This document shows, one piece after another, positions 32,477 to 41,555 of a stretch of 64,000 nt of DNA (the stretch's first letter is position 1; each line of letters begins with the position of its first letter). The notes below the pieces were generated by a model, which worked only from the letters and a program-made list of their open reading frames with translations, was not told the DNA's origin and ran no database searches. This DNA is from Bacteroidota bacterium (GTDB lineage: Bacteria; Bacteroidota; Bacteroidia; NS11-12g; UBA955), in contig JAMLHC010000005.1 of assembly GCA_023957335.1 (NCBI GenBank), forward strand, positions 248,001-312,000. The letters run 5' to 3'. Made by a program: the position numbers and the translations under genes.

Positions 32477-34255
32477 ATGGCAAAAGCAAGACCGAAAATA
32501 AAACCCTTAGATATCTCGCTTTTGTGGAGAATAATTAAGCTGGCATCACCCTACAAGAAACAATTCTGGGTGGCTGTTATCAGTACTGTTTTGGTAGCTG
32601 TTACTGCTCCTATCCGCCCCTATTTGATTCAATTAGCACTGGAAGATGACATTGCCGTAGGCAACAAAACCGGTTTACTTTGGATTACTCTAATAATAAT
32701 TGCTCTGCTTGTAGTTCAAACACTGCTTCAGTTTTGGAACAGCTATATCACAGGATGGATTGGACAAAGTGTTATCAAAGACATGAGAAATAAGATTTTT
32801 GTTAAAATTAACCTGATGAAACAAAAATTCTTTGACAAAACACCGGTTGGAGAACTTGTAACCCGATGTATCAATGACATAGAAACCATTTCTGATTTAT
32901 TTGCTGCCGGAATTATTACAATTACAGGAGATATTTTGCAATTAATAGCCGTTACAGCATTCATGTTTTTTATTGATTGGAAACTTACACTCATTACATT
33001 ATCTGTACTTCCTCTATTGCTTTACGCCTCGCACATTTTCAGAATCAAAGTAAAGCAATCATTTCAAGATGTGAGGGTTGCCGTTGCCAAAATCAATTCA
33101 TTTGTGCAAGAACGCATTACAGGAATGCAGGTTGTTCAACTCTATAACAGAGAAGATATTGAATTTGAAAAATTCAAACAAATCAACAAAGGACATTATG
33201 ATGCCAATGAGCGCTCAGTACTCTATTACTCTGTTTTTTTTCCTATCATTGAGGTGATTACCGCCATTTCGCTTGCCCTCCTTGTTTGGTGGGGCACAAT
33301 TGAAATGTTGGGAGAAGGTGTGGCATCATTTGGAAAACTCACTGCTTTTATTCTTTATATAAACATGTTTTTCCGCCCTGTGCGAATGTTGGCAGACAGA
33401 TTCAACAACATTCAAATGGGAATGGTCGCAGCAGCAAGGGTGTTTAGGTTAATGGATAACAATGATAATTTGGAAGATACACATGGCAAATATACGGCTG
33501 AGCTTAAAGGTAATATTGTGTTTGAAAAAGTTTGGTTTGCTTATAACAAGGAACATTATGTTATTAAAGATTTGAGTTTTGTGTTGAACGAAGGAAAAAC
33601 CATAGCCATTGTAGGAAAAACCGGCTCAGGTAAAACATCAATTATCAACCTTTTAATGCGGTTTTATCCCTACAATAAAGGCGCTATCAAAATTGACGGT
33701 GTGGAACTGAATGAATGGGAGCCTTTATTTTTAAGAAAAAAGATTGCCATTGTGATGCAAGATGTCTTTCTATTCTCGGGTACTGTGATGGAAAATATTA
33801 CCCTTAATATGCCTGATATTACAAGAGAAAAAGCTATTGAAACCGCAAAAATGTTAGGAGTACATAGCTTTATTGAAAGACTACCCGGAGGATATGATTA
33901 TAAAGTTATGGAACGTGGCAGCACCTTGTCAATGGGGCAAAGGCAACTGATTTCTTTTGTCAGGGCAATGGTTGTAAATCCTGCTGTTTTGGTCTTAGAT
34001 GAAGCTACTTCTTCAGTTGATTCAGAGACAGAGGAAGTTATTCAACAAGCTATTGAGAAAATGATGTCAAACCGCACATCCATCGTTATCGCGCACAGAC
34101 TATCAACTATCGAAAAAGCTGATAATATCATGGTAATGAGCCAAGGCGAAGTAGTGGAAGAAGGAACGCACAAATCGCTTATGAAGCAAAAAGGATATTA
34201 TTTTAAACTTCAGCAATCAGGAACACAACAGACTTTTGAGAGCGATATTGTTTAA
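32477..34255 (+). CDS. ABC exporter (fused membrane and ATPase domains)
   Basis: The 592-residue half-transporter has a six-helix exporter domain (about 30-320) followed by an ATPase domain (about 340-580). Walker A is GKTGSGKTS, the Q-loop MQDVFLFSG, the signature LSMGQRQ, Walker B VLVLDEATSSVD and the H-loop IAHRLSTI; all residues for ATP hydrolysis are present. It resembles MsbA/BmrA-type exporters and probably acts as a homodimer, since no second half-transporter is adjacent. Substrate (lipid or drug) is not evident. It begins one base after truA, in the thiolase operon. Confidence 0.9.
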   Translation: MAKARPKIKPLDISLLWRIIKLASPYKKQFWVAVISTVLVAVTAPIRPYLIQLALEDDIAVGNKTGLLWITLIIIALLVVQTLLQFWNSYITGWIGQSVIKDMRNKIFVKINLMKQKFFDKTPVGELVTRCINDIETISDLFAAGIITITGDILQLIAVTAFMFFIDWKLTLITLSVLPLLLYASHIFRIKVKQSFQDVRVAVAKINSFVQERITGMQVVQLYNREDIEFEKFKQINKGHYDANERSVLYYSVFFPIIEVITAISLALLVWWGTIEMLGEGVASFGKLTAFILYINMFFRPVRMLADRFNNIQMGMVAAARVFRLMDNNDNLEDTHGKYTAELKGNIVFEKVWFAYNKEHYVIKDLSFVLNEGKTIAIVGKTGSGKTSIINLLMRFYPYNKGAIKIDGVELNEWEPLFLRKKIAIVMQDVFLFSGTVMENITLNMPDITREKAIETAKMLGVHSFIERLPGGYDYKVMERGSTLSMGQRQLISFVRAMVVNPAVLVLDEATSSVDSETEEVIQQAIEKMMSNRTSIVIAHRLSTIEKADNIMVMSQGEVVEEGTHKSLMKQKGYYFKLQQSGTQQTFESDIV

Positions 34256-34261
34256 TCCTTT

Positions 34262-35251
34262 TTATTTCATTTTTTTCAATAACAGAATAACCGCACCCAG
34301 CAAAGCCGGTACAATCTGATTCGCTATAAATACAATCACAACTGCATTTCCCACCACCCATGTGTCGGCAATGATAGAAGCAAATATAGTGATGTGAATG
34401 TATCCTTTGACTGGTAAATCTGAAAGAAGAAAACCCGGTATGATGGACTGTAATAAAAATACCACGGCAATTCCTTTTGCAATTAGCAAGGGAGAAAGTG
34501 CCGGTTCCTTGATACCAATCAAAATAATATATGGAATTAGGAACGCGAGGTATCGTAGAAATGATAAGCCGATAAGTTGAAGTAGCAAGTGCATTGGTAT
34601 GCTTATTAATTCCTTAAAATATTTTGCCAAAGCAGAACCTGCAACTATCAAACCTATCCATTGAATCACCTTGTTTCTAAAAACAAGTAAAAACAAAATA
34701 AGAATGACCATCACAAGAATAGAAGTAATCTGTACCGTGAAAGAAAAAAAAGTACTATTGCTATTATTGGCAAATAACAATAAACCTATAAATCCCAACG
34801 CAATCGTTACAAATAATTGAGTCATAGAACTATAAATAGAAAAATAAGCTCCTTTGACTCTATTTTCTTCCTTTAACCAAGCAATTCGCGCAATAAACTC
34901 TCCACTTCGCCAAGGGAAAACACTACTAACGGCAACTCCTGCCAAAACGGCTTTAATAGCAGTTTTAATTGAAAATTTTTCTACCAAATTGCCAATCAAT
35001 CGCCATTTCAATGCTTCAAGCCCAAAATTAAATACTGACAACAAAACGATAAGCGGTATGCATTCAAAAGGAATTTCACTATATTTAACTAAGTCCTTAC
35101 TTGCAAAAGGGTTGAGGGTGTTATTTGGTAAAAAAGGAATTAAACAAAAAAGCAATACTCCGACTGCTATCAATATTTTGAGCAGTTTGAACAAAGTGGT
35201 GCGTAACTTGTTTGATTGCAAATGCAAGGGTGTGCTTATTTTTGCTTGCAA
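34262..35251 (-). CDS. flippase-like (UPF0104/LPG-synthase TM region) membrane protein
   Basis: The 329-residue inner-membrane protein has about eight hydrophobic helices, matching the AglD/MprF-N/UPF0104 flippase-like domain. FPWRSGEFIARI and IPGFLLSDLPVKGY correspond to family signatures around polar membrane loops. Such domains move or modify lipid-linked substrates; the exact cargo is unknown. The predicted start is TTG at 35251, with other TTGs in the next 10 codons, and no ATG is near. It converges on the ABC exporter and diverges from ruvC, with only 10 bp between the two annotated starts. Confidence 0.75.
   Translation of the reverse strand: MQAKISTPLHLQSNKLRTTLFKLLKILIAVGVLLFCLIPFLPNNTLNPFASKDLVKYSEIPFECIPLIVLLSVFNFGLEALKWRLIGNLVEKFSIKTAIKAVLAGVAVSSVFPWRSGEFIARIAWLKEENRVKGAYFSIYSSMTQLFVTIALGFIGLLLFANNSNSTFFSFTVQITSILVMVILILFLLVFRNKVIQWIGLIVAGSALAKYFKELISIPMHLLLQLIGLSFLRYLAFLIPYIILIGIKEPALSPLLIAKGIAVVFLLQSIIPGFLLSDLPVKGYIHITIFASIIADTWVVGNAVVIVFIANQIVPALLGAVILLLKKMK
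35237..35244 (+). promoter_or_regulatory. possible -7 promoter element of ruvC
   Basis: TATTTTTG matches TAnnTTTG, 17 nt before the TTG start of ruvC. It lies within the first codons annotated for the divergent flippase-like gene, which may therefore start a few codons later. Confidence 0.4.
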
Positions 35252-35261
35252 ATTAAGTTAA

Positions 35262-35840
35262 TTGCAAACAACTGAATTTGATAAAATTATACTAGGCATT
35301 GACCCGGGCACTAATATCTTGGGATATGGCGTCATAGGTGTTTATGACAAGCAAATGACTATGCTTAGCATGGGGATTGTGGAAATGCGCCATTTTGAAG
35401 ATCACGCCCAAAAACTCAATCATATTTTTGAAAGGGTTACTGCTATAATCGAGCAATATAAACCGAATGAAATTGCCATTGAAGCTCCTTTCTTTGGAAA
35501 GAACGTTCAGAGTATGCTCAAACTTGGTCGGGCACAAGGAGTTGCCATTGCTGCAGGTTTACAAAAGAAACTGCCTATTTTTGAATATTCACCTAAAAAA
35601 ATCAAACTAACTGTTACCGGAAACGGCAATGCCAGTAAGGAACAGATTGCAGATATGTTGTCACATTTATTGAAATTTGAAAATGATTCGCATTTCTTGG
35701 ATGCAACAGATGCCTTGGGTGCTGCTGTTTGCCATTTATTTCAATTTGTTCCGCGCAAGTTTGGTGCAAAATCATCCGGCAAGAAAAGTTCTTGGGATAG
35801 TTTTATAAAAGATAATCCGGATAAAATCAAACAGATTTAA
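35262..35840 (+). CDS. ruvC: Holliday junction resolvase RuvC
   Basis: The 192-residue RuvC has the four acidic catalytic residues visible: Asp 14 in LGIDPGTN, Glu 74 in IAIEAPFF, and Asp 147 and Asp 150 in HFLDATDALGAAVCH. A basic extension of about 27 residues follows the usual end. It cuts Holliday junctions together with RuvAB during recombination and fork repair. The start is TTG at 35262: the N-terminus from there has the normal family length and the next in-frame ATG is past the first catalytic residue. ruvA and ruvB are not adjacent. Confidence 0.93.
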   Translation: MQTTEFDKIILGIDPGTNILGYGVIGVYDKQMTMLSMGIVEMRHFEDHAQKLNHIFERVTAIIEQYKPNEIAIEAPFFGKNVQSMLKLGRAQGVAIAAGLQKKLPIFEYSPKKIKLTVTGNGNASKEQIADMLSHLLKFENDSHFLDATDALGAAVCHLFQFVPRKFGAKSSGKKSSWDSFIKDNPDKIKQI

Positions 35841-35852
35841 AAGAGTAGCTCC

Positions 35853-37181
35853 TCACCCATTTCTGAAGCGATGGAACGCATCAACCGCAGACTGATAGCT
35901 GACTATTTTGTCTTTGAAATATTCAACAATTTGTGCTTTTTCGTTTTCTGTTGCACCAAATTGGTTGAGAATATTCAGCAAGTGCATTTTCATGTGCCCC
36001 TTTTGAATACCGGTTGTGGTTAGCGAGCGCAAGGCAGAAAAATTCTGTGCCAGTCCTGTTACAGCCGTGATTTGCATCAATTCTTCCGCATTGGGATTGC
36101 CAAGCAATTCGTGGGCTAATTTTACCATTGGATGAAGAGAAGTGATTCCTCCGACAGTACCCAATGCAAGGGGTATTTCTATGTAAAAAGTGAAAATGTC
36201 GTCTTTTACCTCGCAATGTGTCAGGCTTGCATATTGGCCATTGCGCGAAGCATAAGCATGAGCGCAAGCTTCCACTGCTCTGAAATCATTTCCGGTTGCA
36301 ATTACTACAGAGTCTATCCCATTCATTATACCCTTGTTGTGAGTAACTGCCCTATGTGGTTCTACCTCAGCAATACGAACGGCTCTTTGAAATTTAGTCG
36401 AAAATTCATCAGGTGACAAAAGGTCTTCGTTGAGTTCACTCACCGGACATGAAACCTCTGCTCGAACAAGACATTCGGGGGTGTAATTACTCAAAATACT
36501 CATCACAATCTGTACTTGCTTTTCCTGTTCTGTCCAATCTTGCTTTGCAATTTGACTGAGTAAGGTTTTGGCAAATTCTTCCAAAACAGAATTAATAAAG
36601 TTTGCTCCCATTGAATCCTTGGTTTCAAAACGAGCATGGATTTGGTAGTAGTGAGGAATAAGGTCGTTCTTATCTCTGAGTTCTATGCTCAAAATACCGC
36701 CTCCTCTTTTGCGCATATTCCGGGTGATCGGCTCACAAGACTTATGAAACTCTGGAATAAGTGTATCAAAAAAAGATTGCAACTTGGATTTGTCTGCTCC
36801 CTCCCAAATAAAATGCACCTGACCAATTTTTGTCGTAGAGATAATTTTGGTTTTGAAACCTCCCCTTGTGTTCCAATAATTGGCTGCCTTTGATGCTGCG
36901 GCAACCACAGAGCTTTCTTCAATAGCCAAAGGAATGCAATACATTTTATTGTTAATTCGAAAATTGGGTGCTACGGCAAATGGAAGATAATAGTTAGTCA
37001 GTGCATTTTCTATAAAATCATCATGCAGTTGTTGAGTTTCCAACTCTTGATGCCAATAACTTTTGAGCAATTTAGTTGCAAGTTCGGGTTGTTTAGCAAA
37101 GTTGTGCGTAACCCATGCTATCTTTTGTTCCTTGCTAAGTTTAGAAAAACCTTTGATTGATTTTTGAATATCCGCGTTCAT
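35853..37181 (-). CDS. mvaA: hydroxymethylglutaryl-CoA reductase, class II-like
   Basis: The 442-residue bacterial-type (class II) HMG-CoA reductase has EESSVVAAASKAANYW with the catalytic Glu (about 87) and DSMGANFIN, the ENVIG-like CoA/cofactor segment. VTHNKGIMNGIDSVVIATGND holds the catalytic Lys and Asp, and QKGHMKMHL the catalytic His. In Bacteroidota it supplies mevalonate for isoprenoids. It overlaps the type 2 IPP isomerase gene by 4 bp (ATGA), which links both to the mevalonate route. Other pathway genes (mevalonate kinase, phosphomevalonate kinase, decarboxylase) are not in the window. Confidence 0.92.
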   Translation of the reverse strand: MNADIQKSIKGFSKLSKEQKIAWVTHNFAKQPELATKLLKSYWHQELETQQLHDDFIENALTNYYLPFAVAPNFRINNKMYCIPLAIEESSVVAAASKAANYWNTRGGFKTKIISTTKIGQVHFIWEGADKSKLQSFFDTLIPEFHKSCEPITRNMRKRGGGILSIELRDKNDLIPHYYQIHARFETKDSMGANFINSVLEEFAKTLLSQIAKQDWTEQEKQVQIVMSILSNYTPECLVRAEVSCPVSELNEDLLSPDEFSTKFQRAVRIAEVEPHRAVTHNKGIMNGIDSVVIATGNDFRAVEACAHAYASRNGQYASLTHCEVKDDIFTFYIEIPLALGTVGGITSLHPMVKLAHELLGNPNAEELMQITAVTGLAQNFSALRSLTTTGIQKGHMKMHLLNILNQFGATENEKAQIVEYFKDKIVSYQSAVDAFHRFRNG

Positions 37182-38203
37182 GATCTAAGTGTTAAATAGG
37201 AATAAGCAGCCATAAGTCCTCTTTTTTCAGATGCTATAAACTGTTCTACTGCTTGTGTGCTTTCCAATGCGCACTTGAGCAAAGGTGATGCTTGTGCATA
37301 GATTGCAGATGCTTTGAGTTTGTGTATATAATAATATCCGTCCAAGAAGTTTTTGACACCTCCTGAAACCACAAATATTTTATTCTTAAATAGTTCAGGA
37401 TTTTTGTCATAGTATAAATTCAGCACTTCCACCATTTCATTGGCGTTATGTCCAACTTGTGCCAATGGATTCAGTGCCGCTCCCGAAGTTCTCATAGATT
37501 CCATTTTGGCAAAATTGGTTCCACCATAAGCACCGAACTCTATCCCCGCAATAGGTAAATCTATCAAGGCTTTCAGACTTTTTCTGCCAAAGCCCTGCCC
37601 CACTTCTTTTACCCATACAGGGTAGTTAAAGTGTTTGATAAAAGTTGTAATGGTGTCAATAGGAGCCCGTGTAATCAAATCTCCTTCCGGCTGCAACCAT
37701 TCTTGCAAAGGGTTTACATGAATAATTAACCCATCTGCGCGGAGTGCATGAACCATATTTTCAATGGTTTTGTAATTATTTTGTTTGACAACTTGCTCAA
37801 TTTGTGCTATGCCCAAATTAGCCATGAAAGGAACTTCATTGCCGAGTTTATCTCTAAGGTCAAAATCTGGAAAGTGCTTGTCATTTTCCAAAATAATTCG
37901 ACAAGAACCCAAACCCATTCCCATGCCGAATTTACCGCACGCTTCTGCTATCCTATGGTTAATTAATCCTGCTTTTTCAGCCCCTCCGGTCATGCTGGAA
38001 ACCCAGAATGGCAGTCGTGATATTTTGTTGCCAATTTTTGTTTGAGGAATAACGGAATCATCCGGATGTGCTGATAATAAAGGTTCATAACAAAATCTGG
38101 AATCCTGTCCGTCTGCGATTGAATCAAACGCTAATTTAATATGATCGGATTTTCTCTGCGAAGTAGGTGTCACGACTGTATTGATTTGTGAAGAGGTGTT
38201 CAA
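37178..38203 (-). CDS. fni: type 2 isopentenyl-diphosphate delta-isomerase
   Basis: The 341-residue FMN- and NADPH-dependent IDI-2 has a TIM barrel with PFWVSSMTGGAEKAGLIN near the N-terminus, GMGLGSCR, FMANLGIAQ, HVNPLQEWLQPEGD containing the conserved Gln/Glu, and VSGGVKNFLDG for FMN phosphate binding. It interconverts IPP and DMAPP. It is the upstream member of an ATGA-coupled pair with mvaA. The start is TTG at 38203; no ATG is available before the conserved core. Confidence 0.93.
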   Translation of the reverse strand: MNTSSQINTVVTPTSQRKSDHIKLAFDSIADGQDSRFCYEPLLSAHPDDSVIPQTKIGNKISRLPFWVSSMTGGAEKAGLINHRIAEACGKFGMGMGLGSCRIILENDKHFPDFDLRDKLGNEVPFMANLGIAQIEQVVKQNNYKTIENMVHALRADGLIIHVNPLQEWLQPEGDLITRAPIDTITTFIKHFNYPVWVKEVGQGFGRKSLKALIDLPIAGIEFGAYGGTNFAKMESMRTSGAALNPLAQVGHNANEMVEVLNLYYDKNPELFKNKIFVVSGGVKNFLDGYYYIHKLKASAIYAQASPLLKCALESTQAVEQFIASEKRGLMAAYSYLTLRS

Positions 38204-38241
38204 AGCGGGTTACGAAGATAGGGATAAAAAGCATAGATGTC

Positions 38242-39423
38242 TTATGCCTTACTTCTTCTGTTTTTCTCGCCTACCAACAACTGCAATTGTCTGGAAGATT
38301 GACCTGCAATCGAACTATTCTCTTGTGCTCTTCTTGAAAGATATGGTAATACTGTTGCAACCGGTCCATAAGGCACATATTTAGCCACATTATATCCTGC
38401 TTTTGCCATGATAAAGCTGATGTTATCGCTCATTCCCAATAATTGAGAGAAATAAACTCTGTTGTCATTGGGGGCAATATTTAGTTCCGCCATCAACTGT
38501 GCTGCTTTTAGACAACTTTCTTCATTATGGGTGCCAATCAAAACCTCGCATCTGTCAATATTGTGCAAACAAATAGAAACAGCTTCATCAAAATCTCTGT
38601 CAGTAGCTTCTTTACTTGGATTAATAGGATCTCTATAATTCATTTGAGTGGCTCTTTCTCTTTCAATTTCCATGTATGCACCTCTCACAAACTTGAATGC
38701 TAATGGAAATTTGTATTTTTCAAAACAATCTTTCAAAAACTGAACCCTGTCGTGTCTGTATAATTGGAGGGTGTTAAAAATCAAGGCTCTGTCTTTGTTG
38801 TATTTTTCAGACATTTCCAACACAAGATTATCAATGGCAAGCTGTATCCATGAATGTTCTGCATCAATGAGTACTTGCACATTGAGTTCACTTCCTTTTT
38901 TGCAAATTGCATCAAATCTGCCACGTGTGCGTTCAAACTCGGCTTCTTCGTGTGGGGTTAGGGTTTCTCCTGCACTCACTTTTTGTAACAGTTCAAATCT
39001 CGCCACTCCGGTAGGTTTGAACACCGCAAAAGGAATAGCATCATTTACGGCAGATTCTTCAACCGTCCTGATTACTTCTTGACAAGTGGCATCAAAAATA
39101 GCTTCACTTGCTTCGCCTTCAACCGCATAGTCTAAGATGGTTTTTACATTGTGTTCGAACAGAAAGTTGATTTTAGCCTTACTGTCTGCAATTGATTCTC
39201 CGCCACAGAAATGAGCAAAAATGGTTTTTTTGATTAGCCCTTTCACAGGAAGTCCAACTTTCATAGAAAAACCTGCAAATGCAGGTCCGTACTTCACAAG
39301 TGCCGGATAATTAAACATCTTAAACAATTTGATGGCAGCGCTCAGTTGTTTGTTGCTGAGATATCCATAGGCTGTTTGGGTATTATTAAAATCAAGTTTG
39401 ATTTGAGCAGAATTTTGTGCCAT
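38242..39423 (-). CDS. proline dehydrogenase
   Basis: The 393-residue monofunctional proline dehydrogenase (PutA PRODH domain) has FKFVRGAYMEIERE, FLKDCFEKYKFPLAFK and the C-terminal segment YVPYGPVATVLPYLSRRAQEN with the proline-carboxylate Arg pair. It oxidises proline to pyrroline-5-carboxylate using FAD. There is no aldehyde dehydrogenase domain; the ALDH at 61 kb belongs to another subfamily. The start at 39423 is the ATG 9 nt after an exact -7 element; an in-frame TTG upstream lies in the promoter. Confidence 0.93.
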   Translation of the reverse strand: MAQNSAQIKLDFNNTQTAYGYLSNKQLSAAIKLFKMFNYPALVKYGPAFAGFSMKVGLPVKGLIKKTIFAHFCGGESIADSKAKINFLFEHNVKTILDYAVEGEASEAIFDATCQEVIRTVEESAVNDAIPFAVFKPTGVARFELLQKVSAGETLTPHEEAEFERTRGRFDAICKKGSELNVQVLIDAEHSWIQLAIDNLVLEMSEKYNKDRALIFNTLQLYRHDRVQFLKDCFEKYKFPLAFKFVRGAYMEIERERATQMNYRDPINPSKEATDRDFDEAVSICLHNIDRCEVLIGTHNEESCLKAAQLMAELNIAPNDNRVYFSQLLGMSDNISFIMAKAGYNVAKYVPYGPVATVLPYLSRRAQENSSIAGQSSRQLQLLVGEKNRRSKA

Positions 39424-39432
39424 ATAATGGTG

Positions 39433-39440
39433 CAAATATA
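39433..39440 (-). promoter_or_regulatory. -7 promoter element of the proline dehydrogenase gene
   Basis: TATATTTG on the minus strand matches TAnnTTTG and ends 9 nt before the ATG at 39423. Confidence 0.6.
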
Positions 39441-39525
39441 CAGTTGTTAGTTTCTATTCATAAGGTCTTTTTTTTATGCATTTAGATTTTTATTGCGAAT
39501 GTCTAAGACATATAAAAACAACGGC

Positions 39526-40503
39526 TTAACCGTTTATTCCTATCATAATACCAGCGGTGAGATACATGTTCTTATACTTATTTTTTCCTACTGTGTACAC
39601 AATACCCGGTTTTTGCCCAAACTCAAAACGAAAACCAAGACCAACGATACCGGTTTGATATGTGTCAACGCGAATTCTGTAGCCAAAATATTTCAATTGG
39701 GGAGTTTCTGTCATTGTATATTCTCCACTGCCGTTTTTCACCTTTGCTCTCATCTCCTTATTAACATTAATCAGCGGCATGAATAGACCTTCAATATAAA
39801 CATCAGTGCGCCCTTTGTTCTTGCGCGAACCGTAATTGTAGTTATGACTGGCATCGGTGGCATCTATTTCAAAATTTCTCATTGAAGAAAACTGAAACCC
39901 GCCAGTAAATCGCATTCCGCTAAAATCAGCTACTCCATTTCTAATGTCAATCGGAGTGCCAGTAGCCTTATCTTCATATCGAAACAAAGTATCTTTCGAA
40001 TTGTCTAATACGTTGTTTTGATAAAAACCCGCACTTCCCGTAAACCCTATAAGGGATGTTTTCTTGGCGGGAGCATATATGTATTTTTCAGATGTGACTG
40101 TATAGCCATAACCTTGATATGTGTTGCTGCTGAGCGTTATTTTAATATTCTCTTTAAATGTTTTAGCGCTGAAGAAAAATGACATACGACCACTCAAGTC
40201 TATGAATGGTTGAAAATCATTATACGCTATCTCATTCATTGTCTTCATCCCTTTTTTACTTCCCCACATAAAATCACCGCCAATGGTTAACCGTTTGTGG
40301 AGTTTGATGATAGCGGTTACATAGGAGCCATAACGATTATTGCTAGGGTGTAAGTCTGTCTCTATAATCCCTCCATAAAAAAGATGGACATGGTGTTTGG
40401 TAGGATTGTCCTCAATGATTTTGTAAGTAATACGCTGTGCATACGATACCGACAAACTTAAGAAAGTAAATACGGAAAAGGTAAGTAAATGTTTGCTATT
40501 CAT
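39526..40503 (-). CDS. predicted outer-membrane beta-barrel protein
   Basis: The 325-residue exported protein has a signal peptide (MNSKHLLTFSVFTFLSLSVSYA) and a body of alternating amphipathic strands with aromatic girdles (for example GSYVTAIIKLHKRLTIGGDFMWG and TGIVGLGFRFEFGQKPG). This is consistent with an outer-membrane barrel of 12 or more strands, but I recognise no family. It ends MYLTAGIMIGING rather than the usual aromatic residue. It stands between proline dehydrogenase and the hydrolase operon, all on the minus strand with gaps of about 100 bp. A small inverted repeat, AACGG/CCGTT, spans its stop codon. Confidence 0.6.
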   Translation of the reverse strand: MNSKHLLTFSVFTFLSLSVSYAQRITYKIIEDNPTKHHVHLFYGGIIETDLHPSNNRYGSYVTAIIKLHKRLTIGGDFMWGSKKGMKTMNEIAYNDFQPFIDLSGRMSFFFSAKTFKENIKITLSSNTYQGYGYTVTSEKYIYAPAKKTSLIGFTGSAGFYQNNVLDNSKDTLFRYEDKATGTPIDIRNGVADFSGMRFTGGFQFSSMRNFEIDATDASHNYNYGSRKNKGRTDVYIEGLFMPLINVNKEMRAKVKNGSGEYTMTETPQLKYFGYRIRVDTYQTGIVGLGFRFEFGQKPGIVYTVGKNKYKNMYLTAGIMIGING

Positions 40504-40586
40504 TGTATTGTTTTTTTAACGCTTCAAACATAACACCTCATACCTCATAATTTCAATACGAAACAATACGTATTACAATTTATAAT

Positions 40587-41525
40587 TTAATCGCTGTATT
40601 TTTCCCAAAAATCCATCATAATGGATTTGGTCAATTCCGGCATTTCTTCTTGCGGAACATGCCCACACTTTTCAATAATTTCCAATTGAGAATTTGGAAT
40701 TTGTTTATTGAGTAAATGACCATACTCCAAAGGAATTAACTTGTCTTCAGCGCCCCATAGAATTAAGGTTGGGCATTGAATTAGCCCAAATGAGCCTTCA
40801 ATTTCATCAATATTGTCGGGAATAATTTGTCTGGCGACTAATCTCATTGAATTTTCGATTCCTTGCATTTTAAAGAAAAACTCGTATCTATCAAGGTATT
40901 TTTCATTGGCTTTCTTATAATCGAAAAAAGTGGCAGATAATACGCGTTTGGCAATTAAGTTACGGGATGTAAATTTTTGAATCAAGTTGAATGCGAAATC
41001 ATTATTCAACACTTTGATGAATTTTGGCTTGATATCTCTATGGGCAGGCACATCCAATAGAACTATATTTTTCACATCAATTCCATTTGTGCGCTTTCTG
41101 ACAATTTCATTCATGATAGCAAGGCATACCATGCCACCATAAGAATGACCGACTAAGGAAACCCTTTTAATATTTTTGATGTGTAAAAACTCAATAATAA
41201 GTTTGGCTTGTTCATTGATGGAGTAGTCAGAATTTTCGGGTTTGTCTGAAAATCCAAAGCCTTTTAAGTCAATAAAATAGAATTTTGAGTTTGCTAAAGA
41301 ATCACCAAAGAAAATTTCCCATGAATAAGTACTTAAGCCAAAGCCATGCAGAAAAATAACTGCATCTTCTCCTTGGTTCTTTTCCATATAGTTAAGTACA
41401 ACACCATTTTGGCTTATAAAGGAATCTTTCATTTCGTACTGTACATTTTGAGCATGTGCATTAAGATGAAAAAATAATATCAACGTAAAAAGTACGAATA
41501 TTTTCACGCTTTGCCTATTTGGCAT
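40587..41525 (-). CDS. exported alpha/beta hydrolase
   Basis: The 312-residue protein has a signal peptide (hydrophobic core residues 8-20, AHAQ cleavage region) and an alpha/beta hydrolase domain. Oxyanion-hole HGFG lies near 61, the nucleophile elbow GHSYGG near 126-131 (Ser 128), the acid in LILWGAEDKLI and the His in EKCGHVPQEE. The fold suggests an esterase, lipase or epoxide/haloalkane-hydrolase-like enzyme acting in the periplasm or outside. I use the ATG at 41525 because it gives a clean signal peptide; an in-frame TTG lies 24 bp upstream. It is 30 bp downstream of accC on the same strand. Confidence 0.82.
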   Translation of the reverse strand: MPNRQSVKIFVLFTLILFFHLNAHAQNVQYEMKDSFISQNGVVLNYMEKNQGEDAVIFLHGFGLSTYSWEIFFGDSLANSKFYFIDLKGFGFSDKPENSDYSINEQAKLIIEFLHIKNIKRVSLVGHSYGGMVCLAIMNEIVRKRTNGIDVKNIVLLDVPAHRDIKPKFIKVLNNDFAFNLIQKFTSRNLIAKRVLSATFFDYKKANEKYLDRYEFFFKMQGIENSMRLVARQIIPDNIDEIEGSFGLIQCPTLILWGAEDKLIPLEYGHLLNKQIPNSQLEIIEKCGHVPQEEMPELTKSIMMDFWEKYSD

Positions 41526-41555
41526 AATGAGTATTCGCACCGGATTCAATCTGAC

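Noticed and set aside
39499..39511. ATGTCT-A-AGACAT palindrome between the proline dehydrogenase and outer-membrane protein genes
   Set aside because: Short and not near a promoter match; no supporting context.
40505..40569. GTATTGTTT ... AAACAATAC inverted repeat between the outer-membrane protein and hydrolase genes
   Set aside because: The 9-bp arms are 47 bp apart, AT-rich, with no T-tract or promoter relation; could be chance.
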